Positions 6,617 through 15,600 of a stretch of DNA of 21,219 bases are shown here, piece after piece. Position 1 is the stretch's first letter; the number at the start of each line of letters is the position of its first letter. This DNA comes from Melanopsichium pennsylvanicum (taxonomy: Eukaryota > Basidiomycota > Ustilaginomycetes > Ustilaginales): positions 1 to 21,219 of the forward strand of contig OAPG01000053.1 of assembly GCA_900208305.1 (NCBI GenBank), given 5' to 3'. A program made the translations under genes and the position numbers. The notes below the pieces were generated by a model. It searched no databases, had not been told where the DNA came from, and was given only the letters and a program-made list of their open reading frames with translations.

Positions 6617-9600
6617 ACTTTTTTAAAAGTCCTATTGATGTGCTCATTAAACTTCGCTATATGCTGGAAAGCCTATTAAGCCATATAGTACTAATTTATA
6701 AAAAGAAGTAAAAATCTAAAGGATCATAAGGGACAATCAGCAGGAAACCAAATCTTAAATTTAAGAAAGTAGGATCCTCAGAGACTACACGCGAGGCTTT
6801 ATTAATTTATAAATAAACTTAGATTATTAAAAATAAAAAAGAAAATAAATTGTTGATATAATAAAAGATAATATAGTCCAAGGCAACGATCTCACAGCTT
6901 AGCGTGTCAAGTATCGTGCTTTAACTATATAAAAAAGAGATTAAAACTTTTACTAAAGAAGAATTCAAACAGTGGCTAGTTGGATTTATTGATGCGCCCG
7001 TAAATTTTTAAGTTTTTATGGATCGTAAGTATCTACGTGTTATGTTCCGAATTAACCTACATATTGATGATATTGAAATTCTTTATAAAATTAAAGAGTT
7101 TATAGGTGTAGGTAAAGTAATTATTAATAAAAATAGTGCTGTATATGTTATTAATAATACTGCTGATTTTATTAATATACTATTTCCTATTCTAGATCAA
7201 TATAAGCTACTAACTACAAAATATCTCGATTATCTATATTTTTGTAAAGTAGTTAAAAAGCTAGTAATTAATAAAAGTTCTGTATTTATAGGATCGGATC
7301 TAACATGGCTAAAAACCAGTATTAAAAATATGAATACAGGTCGACAGTCTATTTAATTATGAACTAATTCCAAATACACTAATAACACTATTTTTGTTTA
7401 TTGGTTAGTTCCTTACTTTAAAATTGTACAAAATGTCCGAAATACACATGTTCTAGCTTCAATCTCTAAATTTTATAATTTCACTATCAACTGAATTTCA
7501 ATTTAGTCAATTTTCTGTATCACTAAAATAAAATAGAATAAAAATACTAATGTACTAGTTATTTAATATAATAATATTGATTCTCTTCATGATATTCTAG
7601 CACATCTTCTTATTCAATTTCCATTCCAAACACGAAAGGAACTGATTTTATTATTGGTGTATTGTACTATATATACATAAATTTGGTTATATTTATCTAA
7701 CAGAAGGACGTAAACTAGCAGTAGCTATTGCTTATTTGTTAATAAATCATGATATAGTACAGCAATTAAATAAGTTAATACACCTAATATTGATATTGCA
7801 CTGTTTGATACTTCTCTACCTGTAACACTAACTCCAAAAATGACTCATCTAGAGCTATCACAAAATTTGAATTTGAATTGAATTTGAATTTGCTAAAACT
7901 TATAAAACACGAAATGTTTGGGTTTATGATTATAATGTGCTAGTAAAAGGTAGTCTTTTTACGAGTAATGCGGAAGCTGCCGCTAGTGTTGGGCTAAATG
8001 GTACAACTCGAATTGTAGCACGATATCTTGATACTGGTAAATCCTATCAAGAACGATATGAATTTACAACAAAAGCTAAGTAAATATTATTTTATAAAAA
8101 TATTTGATTTTATTAGCTAGCGCACAAATTTCTGTGAGTATCTTTCTTTGATTATGCGAGATGTTAACTATGGATGGCTAATTCGATACCTACACGCTAA
8201 TACAGCATCCTTTTTCTTTATCTTTGTATATCTTCACATTGGACGAGGACTATACTATGGATCATACAAATCACCACGAACACTACTATGGTCAATTGGA
8301 GTTATTATTCTAGTTCTAATGATGGCTATTGCTTTCCTTGGTTTTATTGGCCAAAATGGATGTGTTTTTATAATATCGATATAACTAATATTCAATATCT
8401 TTCTATTCCTACTCTTCTTATTCCTAGTTCACGTCTACAATCTATTCTTGATAAACAGAATATTAAACCGCGCATAGCGCCTTCTATTTGAAAATCTTAC
8501 TAATCCTGATACAAAAAGATTGCTTATCAATCTCTTAAATCTTTCTCAGGTATTTATATGATTATTAATCTAGTAACAGGGGAATATTATGTAGGTAGTG
8601 CTGTTACAGGTAATCTTTATATGCGTTTCCATAAGCATCTATTCTCTTTTACAGGAAATAAACGAGTTGCTAATGCTGTAAACAAATATGACTATCTCAA
8701 TTTGCATTTCTAGTACTAGAAATTGTACCACAAGAAAATAAAATGGATAGTACACTTCTTCTTAATCGAGAAGATTATTATCTACAGACTCTGAAACCAC
8801 AATACAATATTGCACCTCTTGCTAGTAATAGGCGCTGCGCGCGGATGGAAACATTCCGAAGAGTCTCTAGCTAAAATGCGTGATAATTATTCTGAAGAAC
8901 GACGAGAACGAGTTGGAAATATTAACAAAGGAAAACACTTTCTCAAGAAACACGTGAACTTATTCGTAAAGCAGCACTACTCGATAACCTATGTCTATTG
9001 AATCACGAATGAAATGTTCCACTAATATGCGACCTGTTACTATTATAAATCTTGATGGTTCTAATCCTATTCATTTTATAAGCATTAAGGAAGCAAGTAT
9101 TGCGATTTCATGTGCTGAAAAGACTATTCAACGTGCTCTAAATGGGGCCGGTGTTATTAAGAATAAATTTCTTGTTAAAAACAACTAAGATACTATTGAA
9201 TAATTAGTTATATTTAATATACTGCAAAGTTTAATATAAAAATACATTTATAGTCCTATTGTTTTCCCCTTTTTAATCTGTATAGAGAATAGGGTTAATA
9301 ATGATAGAATACCTCGACGGGGGTATTGGAGATAGTAATTATAATATTATCTTTGGCAATGCGAGTGAAAACGGTCAACGGAAGTTATCACCTTTCAAGA
9401 CCGTCGGTTGTATACACGATCGCTACAGACTGGGTCACTTTGGGTGCCTGAAATGGTGCTTAATGTACAGTCGGACATCTAAAGTAAAGACAAAATCTGT
9501 ACTACTTTTCAAGGCCTAAAATGATATAAATAATAGTAATATGATTATTTATTGATTAGGTACAACTATTATTTACTGTGATAATATATAGTAAATAGAT

Positions 9601-12600
9601 AGAGATGTTGTATGTTCTGCCTTACGGACAAATGAGTCTATGGGGTAAAATTTATTGCCCCACATGCATTAATAATAGTTATATTATCTTCGGATCCTTT
9701 ATCTTCATTACTGTTTATCTTAGCGATAATCTTATAGCAAAACGACTACCAGCTACATCTCGAGTTGGAGCACATAATATGGATATTCTATCTATTATTT
9801 TTGGTTCTCTTCTGGGAGATAGTCACGCTGAACGGCGTGCTATAGGTAATGGTACTCGTATTAGTTTTTCTCAAGAAGCTATTCATAAAGAATATCTTCT
9901 TTGGCTTCACAATCTTATTTCTAATCTAGGGTATAGTACACCTAATCTACCAAAAATTCAAACTCGACTAGGTCTAGGTGGTAAACTTCGATATGTCATT
10001 CGGTTTCACACTTTTACTTATAGCAGTATAAATTGGATTCATGATCTTTGGTATGTAAATGGTGTTAAATGCGTTCCAAAAAATATTGGAGAGTTTCTAA
10101 CACCTCTTGCCCTCGCTATCTGGATTATGGATGATGGAGGTCGAGTCGGTAAAGGACTTAAATTTTCTACGAATTCTTTTTCTTATGAAGATTGTCTTCT
10201 ACTATCTAATGTGCTATTTGATAAGTATAATCTACGTACTTCAGTACAATCGGCTGGAGTTGAAAATCAGTATATTATTTATGTATTTAAAGAGTCAATG
10301 CCTGCTCTTCGTGAAATTGTACAACCATATATCGTTTCATCTATGCTATATAAACTTGGAGAGTTGCACTTCTTAGATATATTTTTATTATTAATGTATA
10401 GTCTTAAATATTTAAGGCGACACTGATGAAAACGGTCAAAGATTGTATCTCAAATCTAGACCGTCGGCTATTCTATGATATTAAAAAGGGTATCTACACT
10501 ATATAATTTAGATATGTACCGCCACTTTGTAATAAAAATAGAATGATCGCTACAGACTGGTCCATCGGTGGGTATTTATCTTCTTTACTCTACTAAAAAA
10601 AAAGAATACAAAAATGCTTAATGTACAGTCGGAGTGTTTTTAGTTTATTACTAACACAAGGCCCATTTCAATTTCTATGTATCATGGAGAAATAGGGTAC
10701 AGGGTCATATATTAGGAGATAGGATTATTACCACTATATATGATTAAACGCTTGGCAACAGTTATTACAAACCTTCTAAGTGCTATTCCATGGATTGGTC
10801 AAGATTTCGTTGAATTTGAAAAACTACTACTATTTATTATAACTCTTTCTATTCTTTCTTATTATTTTATTACTAAATACAACTATAACATGAGTACTAT
10901 TGGAAAAGTAAATGAATCTCCTCTACGAGGTCGAAAGTCTCGTACAGATAAAGAAAACAAGCTTTTCTATCTTCTGTCTCTTACGATTTTATGAGTATGT
11001 TTATAGGACTTATTGATGGTGATGGCTATATCGCTATTACTAAAATTGGACTTGATAACATTCGAATAGAACTAATCCTAAGTGTAGATATTAAAGATCT
11101 TAAACTACTAGAACATATTCAAATGTACTAAAGATCGGTCGTATTAATGAATACCCTAACATTAGTACTGCAAAACTAACTATTAGTAAAGTAGATCTAC
11201 AAGAAGTACTTCTTCCACTTATTCTATATTATAAACTATTCTTTCTGACTGAAACACGACGGAAACAATTCAATCTTTGTATGCATCTTCTAGAAAAAAT
11301 ATCCCTAAATTTAGTAGTATTCCTTCTATTGAAAATATCAAAGATCTATTCAGTCTTCCTAAATCTATATGAATATTTAATCTACCTTTTTCTACAATTG
11401 GATTGTTGGATTCACTATTGCAGAAGGATCTTTCTATATTAAAATACTGGAGAGCATTTCTTTCTCTACGACAACGTTCTCATTCAACACTATTTGAAGC
11501 ATTCAAACTGTGTTTAAAACAATCGTAAAATTGAAGACGATGGTAAATATATGAAATTCAGTGTATCTTCTACAAAAGATCTAATTAATGTTGTAACATT
11601 CTTTAGTAATAGTGGACTATATAGTCTACTTGGGCTAAAAGCTGATCAATACAATGCTTGGCTAACTAGTCTTAAACAAAATAATAAAAAGTTTACTCGC
11701 GATAGCGTATAAATTTAGGTTATAATAAATAAAATAGTAATAAAGTTCCCTTATATCGTGAGATATATTGAATAATCGGGTGAATTGCAAGGAACTCTTC
11801 GTGTATCCCCTCATTAGTATTTACTTTATATTCAATAAAATATATTTTATCAGTACTATTAAGGATACAAAAGACAATTTGCAGCGAAGCTATTATCAGC
11901 ACCTTATTCTACTATTTTTAATAGTAAAATATGAAGGTAATAGAACGTTCAACGACTAACCGGACACGAGTGCCCGACATCTATATAATCTTTGTATTTA
12001 TAGATGATGACATAGTCTAAGCTTATTAGAAATAATAAGAATATACAATTAAATGTTGTATAGATAATAAACTGTTGTTTGGGGAGGATTCTCAGTTAAT
12101 AATGCTACACTTAACCGATTCTTCTCACTACACTACCTTCTACCATTCGTACTAGCTGCTCTAGCAGCTATGCACCTACTAGCACTACACGAGCACGGAA
12201 GTAGTAATCCACTAGGAGTATCAGGTAATACAGATCGACTACCATTCCACCCTTACTTCACATTCAAAGATCTTGTTACAATCTTTGTATTCCTACTAGC
12301 TCTATCTGTATTTGTATTCTACATGCCAAATGCACTAGGACACTCAGATAATTATATTCCAGCTAACCCAATGCAAACACCAGCATCAATTGTTCCAGAG
12401 TGGTACCTACTACCATTCTATGCTATTTACGATCAATTCCTAATAAGCTACTAGGATTATTGCTATGTTTGTCACTTCTAATTCTTCTAGCCTATTCTAG
12501 ATACGGATCCGAGGTAGGACCACTAATGCGATTCTCATTCTGGACATTCGTTGCTTGTTTCTTTAGTTTATCCATGTTGAGATATTAGAATACGCCGGAG

Positions 12601-12602
12601 GA
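6416..12602 (+). CDS. cob: Cytochrome b gene with four group I introns (left copy, 3' end cut)
   Basis: Central subunit of complex III. Exons: 6416-6616, 8151-8342, 9611-9646, 10755-10815 and 12075 to the palindrome centre. Joined, they give a typical cytochrome b: [17 protein letters not shown] start, [18 protein letters not shown] with two haem histidines (exon 2), [16 protein letters not shown] with the other two (exon 5) and the [11 protein letters not shown]o loop. All exon ends follow the group I rule (exon ends in T, intron in G). After HVE (12573-12581) homology stops where the repeat turns back, so roughly the last 40-50 residues are missing. Indels near 12428 (missing C) and 12491 also break the frame. 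Leu is CTA/CTT, Arg CGA. Confidence 0.95.
6617..8150 (+). mobile_element. cob intron 1, group I, core before ORF
   Basis: The exon ends in T and the intron in G (TTTCTTTG). The ribozyme core lies in the 5' part: CGCTATATGCTGGAAAGCC (6655-6673), AATCAGCAGGAAACC (about 6736), TCCTCAGAGACTACACG (about 6776) and ATAGTCCAAGGCAACGA (about 6873). These blocks are typical of the fungal group IB introns in which the ORF follows the core. The ORF occupies about 6925-8083. 1534 nt. Confidence 0.9.
6925..8083 (+). pseudogene. LAGLIDADG homing endonuclease of cob intron 1, decayed
   Basis: Pieces of one long LAGLIDADG intron protein appear in order in changing frames. These are [12 protein letters not shown] (first helix), the open part 7018-7356 ([20 protein letters not shown] ... 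[12 protein letters not shown]), [19 protein letters not shown] (about 7405), [39 protein letters not shown], and a C-terminal tail with [14 protein letters not shown] and [11 protein letters not shown] ending at 8083. The catalytic DADG is replaced by DAPV and followed by a TAA six codons on. This stop and a frameshift near 7355-7396 occur in both arms, so the decay is likely real. Left-specific indels add further breaks, e.g. in the TTGAAT repeat near 7870. Inactive as an endonuclease by inference. Confidence 0.85.
8151..8342 (+). CDS. cob: cob exon 2
   Basis: 64 codons, [11 protein letters not shown]... to MMAIAFLG, with the two haem-ligand histidines of the first pair (YLHANTAS and YLHIGRG). 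Identical reading in the right arm (16754-16945). Confidence 0.96.
8468..8481 (+). repeat. GC micro-cluster inside intron 2 ORF
   Basis: CCGCGCATAGCGCC: GCGC-ATA-GCGC hairpin form. Taking out 13 bases (CCGCGCATAGCGC) joins NIK directly to [18 protein letters not shown] in frame. Same in the right arm at 16614-16627. Confidence 0.75.
8831..8844 (+). repeat. GC micro-cluster inside intron 2 ORF
   Basis: GGCGCTGCGCGCGG: GCGC-T-GCGC form, ending GCGCGCGG like the clusters at 597 and 3491. It separates NIAPLASN from WKHSEES and shifts the frame by one. Same in the right arm at 16249-16262. Confidence 0.78.
9611..9646 (+). CDS. cob: cob exon 3 (12-codon micro-exon)
   Basis: [12 protein letters not shown], 36 bases between introns 2 and 3. 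The right copy (15450-15484) lacks one C. Confidence 0.95.
9647..10426 (+). CDS. LAGLIDADG endonuclease/maturase of cob intron 3 (open in left arm)
   Basis: The frame is open from exon 3 straight through the intron for about 260 codons, so it would be made as a fusion with upstream cob exons and then cleaved, as in other exon-fused intron proteins. Two LAGLIDADG-type helices are visible, [15 protein letters not shown] (about 9790-9840) and [10 protein letters not shown] (about 10110-10139), with the DNA-binding family pattern of LAGLIDADG_2 ([20 protein letters not shown] between them). MLYKLG near the end is a usual C-terminus; a tail follows to TGA TGA (10424-10429). If TGA were Trp the frame would run to TAG at 10457. 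Likely roles are homing or splicing help. The right copy is broken by indels. Confidence 0.9.
   Translation, partial: KIYCPTCINNSYIIFGSFIFITVYLSDNLIAKRLPATSRVGAHNMDILSIIFGSLLGDSHAERRAIGNGTRISFSQEAIHKEYLLWLHNLISNLGYSTPNLPKIQTRLGLGGKLRYVIRFHTFTYSSINWIHDLWYVNGVKCVPKNIGEFLTPLALAIWIMDDGGRVGKGLKFSTNSFSYEDCLLLSNVLFDKYNLRTSVQSAGVENQYIIYVFKESMPALREIVQPYIVSSMLYKLGELHFLDIFLLLMYSLKYLRRH
9647..10754 (+). mobile_element. cob intron 3, group I, LAGLIDADG ORF then core
   Basis: Starts after GGT and ends in CTTG before GCAACAGTT, so the exons join as SLWG|ATVITN. Core blocks follow the ORF: TGAAAACGGTCAA (about 10426), AGACCGTCGG (10459), GATCGCTACAGACTGG (10545) and TGCTTAATGTACAGTCGGA (10615). 1108 nt. Confidence 0.9.
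10755..10815 (+). CDS. cob: cob exon 4
   Basis: 61 bases, [20 protein letters not shown] plus the first T of the next codon. Phase-1 end, joined to TT of exon 5 to give F then VWGG. Confidence 0.93.
10816..11712 (+). CDS. LAGLIDADG maturase/endonuclease of cob intron 4 (left copy, frameshifted)
   Basis: In frame with exon 4: [20 protein letters not shown] (a hydrophobic N-terminal segment), then [20 protein letters not shown], first motif [13 protein letters not shown] (about 11000-11035), second motif [11 protein letters not shown] (about 11405-11440), ending [10 protein letters not shown] and TAA at 11710. Two LAGLIDADG_1-type halves, the arrangement found in yeast bI4-like maturases. The left copy is split by indels (near 10960, 11122, 11296, 11370-11460 and others); the right copy is open over most of it. 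Known members help splicing, cut DNA, or both. I infer a splicing role because of the fusion and intact motifs. Confidence 0.85.
10816..12074 (+). mobile_element. cob intron 4, group I, maturase-like ORF then core
   Basis: Begins after GAA T and ends AAACTG before TTGTTTGG. The core follows the ORF: GAATTGCAAGGAACTC (about 11782), GTTCAACGACTAA (about 11947), CCGGACACGAGTGCCCG and GATGACATAGTCTAAGC (about 12004). The left copy lacks 24 bases after CGACTAA that the right copy has. These bases (TCGGTGAG...) belong to the conserved Q/R part of the ribozyme. 1259 nt. Confidence 0.88.
12075..12602 (+). CDS. cob: cob exon 5, truncated at palindrome centre
   Basis: [20 protein letters not shown] through [38 protein letters not shown] and HVE. 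The frame breaks at about 12428 and 12491. The last part (12504-12581) exists only once, in the spacer. No stop codon of cob is present. Confidence 0.9.
12504..12602. other. 99-base unpaired centre of the inverted repeat
   Basis: Between CCTATTCTAGATA (12491-12503) and its reverse complement (12603-12615). It encodes cob residues in plus orientation up to HVE (12581), then about 20 bases that do not fit cytochrome b. Confidence 0.9.
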
Positions 12603-15600
12603 TATCTAGAATAGGCATTCCTAGAAGAATTAGAAGTGACATAACATAGCAATAACTCCTAGTAGCTTATTAGGAATTGATCGTAGAATAGCATAGAATG
12701 GTAGTAGGTACCACTCTGGAACAATTGATGCTGGTGTTTGCATTGGGTTAGCTGGAATATAATTATCTGAGTGTCCTAGTGCATTTGGCATGTAGAACGA
12801 TAGAGCTAGTAGGAATACAAAGATTGTAACAAGATCTTTGAATGTGAAGTAAGGGTGGAATGGTAGTCGATCTGTATTACCTGATACTCCTAGTGGATTA
12901 CTAAGTGCTAGTAGGTGCATAGCTGCTAGAGCAGCTAGTACGAATGGTAGAAGGTAGTGTAGTGAGAAGAATCGGTTAAGTGTAGCATTATTAACTGAGA
13001 ATAAACAACAGTTTTATTATCTATACAACATTTAATTGTATATTCTTATTATTTCTAAGCTTAGACTATGTCATCATCTATAAATACAAAGATTATATAG
13101 ATGTCGGGCACTCGTGTCCGGTTTATTGTTAGCACAACTCACCGATTAGTCGTTGAACGTTCTATTACCTTCATATTTTACTATTAAAACATAGTAGAAT
13201 AAGGTGCTGATAATAGCTTCGCTGCAAATTGTCTTTTGTATCCTTAATAGTACTGATAAAATATATTTTTATTGAATATAAAGTAAATACTAATGAGGGG
13301 GATACACGAAGAGTTCCTTGCAATTCACCCGATTATTCAATATATCTCACGATATAAGGGAACTTTATTACTATTTTATTTATTATAACCTAAATTTATA
13401 CGCTATCGCGAGTAAACTTTTTATTATTTTGTTTAAGACTAGTTAGCCAAGCATTGTATTGATCAGCTTTTAGCCCAAGTAGACTATATAGTCCACTATT
13501 ACTAAAGAATGTTACAACATTAATTAGATCTTTTGTAGAAGATACACTGAATTTCATATATACCATCGTCTTCAATTTTACGATTTGTTTTAAACACAAG
13601 TTTGAATGCTTCAAATAGTGTTGAATGAGAACGTTGTCGTAGAGAAAAGAAATGCTCTCCAGTATTTTTAATATAGAAAGATCCTTCTGCAATAGTGAAT
13701 CCAACAATCCAATTGTAGAAAAAAGGTAGATTAACATATTCAATACTAGATTTAGGAAGACTGAATAGATCTTTGATATTTTCAATAGAAGGAATACTAC
13801 TAAATTTAGGGATATTATTTTCTAGAAGATGCATACAAAGATTGAATTGTTTCCGTCGTGTTTCAGTCAGAAAGAATAGTTTATAATATAGAATAAGTGG
13901 AAGAAGTACTTCTTGTAGATCTACTTTACTAATAGTTAGTTTTGCAGTACTAATGTTAGGGTATTCATTAATACGACCGATCTTTAGTACATTTTGAATA
14001 TGTTCTAGTAGTTTAAGATCTTTAATATCTACACTTAGGATTAGTTCTATTCGAATGTTATCAAGTCCAATTTTAGTAATAGCGATATAGCCATCACCAT
14101 CAATAAGTCCTATAAACATACTCATAAAATCGTAAGAGACAGAAGATAGAAAAGCTTGTTTTTCTTTATCTGTACGAGACTTTCGACCTCGTAGAGGAGA
14201 TTCATTTACTTTTCCAATAGTACTCATGTTATAGTTGTATTTAGTAATAAAATAATAAGAAAGAATAGAAAGAGTTATAATAAATAGTAGTGTTTTTCAA
14301 ATTCAACGAAATCTTGACCAATCCATGGAATAGCACTTAGAAGGTTTGTAATAACTGTTGCCAAGCGTTTAATCATATATAGTGGTAATAATCCTATCTC
14401 CTAATATATGACCCTGTACCCTATTTCTCCATGATACATAGAAATTGAAATGGGCCTTGTGTTAGTAATAAACTAAAAACACTCCGACTGTACATTAAGC
14501 ATTTTTGTATTCTTTTTTTTTAGTAGTAAAGAAGATAAATACCCACCGATGGACCAGTCTGTAGCGATCATTCTATTTTTATTACAAAGTGGCGGTACAT
14601 ATCTAAATTATATAGTGTAGATACCCTTTTTAATATCATAGAATAGCCGACGGTCTAGATTTGAGATACAATCTTTGACCGTTTTCATCAGTGTCGCCTT
14701 AAATATTTAAGACTATACATTAATAATAAAAATATATCTAAGAAGTGCAACTCTCCAAGTTTATATAGCATAGGAAACGATATATGGTTGTACAATTTCA
14801 CGAAGAGCAGGCATTGACTCTTTAAATACATAAATAATATACTGATTTCAACTCCAGCCGATTGTACTGAAGTACGTAGATTATACTTATCAAATAGCAC
14901 ATTAGATAGTAGAACAATTCATAAGAAAAAATAGAAAATTTAAGTCCTTTACCGACTCGACCTCCATCATCCATAATCCAGATAGCGAGGGCAAGAGGTG
15001 TTAGAAACTCTCCAATATTTTTTGGAACGCATTTAACACCATTTACATACCAAAGATCATGAATCCAATTTATACTGCTATAAGTAAAAGTGTGAAACCG
15101 AATGACATATCGAAGTTTACCACCTAGACCTAGTCGAGTTTGAATTTTTGGTAGATTAGGTGTACTATACCCTAGATTAGAAATAAGATTGTGAAGCCAA
15201 AGAAGATATTCTTTATGAATAGCTTCTTGAGAAAAACTAATACGAGTACCATTACCTATAGCACGCCGTTCAGCGTGACTATCTCCCAGAAGAGAACCAA
15301 AAATAATAGATAGAATATCCATATTATGTGCTCCAACTCGAGATGTAGCTGGTAGTCGTTTTGCTATAAGATTCGCTAAGATAAACAGTAATGAAGATAA
15401 AGATCCGAAGATAATATAACTATTATTAATGCAGTGGGCAATAAATTTTACCCCATAGACTCATTTGTCCGTAAGCAGAACATACAACATCTCTATCTAT
15501 TACTATATATTATCACAGTAAATAATAGTTGTACCTAATCAATAAATAACATATTACTATTATTTATATCATTTAGGCCTTGAAAAGTAGTACAGATTTT

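Larger units (their letters stand above)
8343..9188 (+). pseudogene. GIY-YIG endonuclease of cob intron 2, interrupted
   Basis: The frame continues from exon 2 ([15 protein letters not shown]...). The GIY-YIG domain is clear: [20 protein letters not shown] at about 8546-8605 and [20 protein letters not shown] later. It is followed by a NUMOD3-like part ([37 protein letters not shown]) and an IENR1/NUMOD1-like end ([20 protein letters not shown]). Two GC micro-clusters (8468-8481 and 8831-8844) each shift the frame, and removing 13 bases at either site restores it. A TAA follows the NUMOD3 part (about 8981). These three lesions occur in both arms. Left-only indels near 8376, 8508, 8690, 8930 and 8975 are probably sequencing errors. 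Function: site-specific nuclease for intron homing; probably inactive now. Confidence 0.87.
8343..9610 (+). mobile_element. cob intron 2, group I, GIY-YIG ORF then core
   Basis: Starts after GGT and ends GATGTTG, followed by TATGTTCTG, so the exons join as FLG|YVLPYG. The reading frame comes first (to 9188). The conserved core is at about 9355-9480: TGAAAACGGTCAA, AGACCGTCGG, GATCGCTACAGACTGG and TGCTTAATGTACAGTCGGA. 1268 nt. The core blocks are nearly the same as those of intron 3. Confidence 0.9.
3878..12503. repeat. Giant inverted repeat, left arm
   Basis: This arm is mirrored by 12603-21219: position x matches about 25094-25106 minus x. For example cox3 stop 5416 faces 19678, trnI 5707-5777 faces 19317-19387 and cob ATG 6416 faces 18676. 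It contains cox3, trnI and cob with four introns. The inner limit is exact (CCTATTCTAGATA at 12491-12503). The outer limit is set only by the window end and may lie further left. The arms differ mainly by small indels. Confidence 0.97.

Noticed and set aside
8343..9188. Programmed translational bypassing as the main explanation for the broken GIY-YIG gene
   Set aside because: Inserts are only about 13-14 bases, a true stop codon follows, and essential genes in the window have none. Simple decay with GC-cluster insertion is more likely.
9301..9519. Open frame starting [13 protein letters not shown] in intron 2 (mirror 15573-15791)
   Set aside because: It covers the conserved group I ribozyme core; the bases are explained by RNA structure, not protein.
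10107..10376. Second frame inside the intron 3 LAGLIDADG gene
   Set aside because: Shadow of the real frame, which shows both motifs.
11720..11959. Overlapping frames on both strands in intron 4
   Set aside because: They lie over the group I core of intron 4, have no family likeness and use unlike codons.
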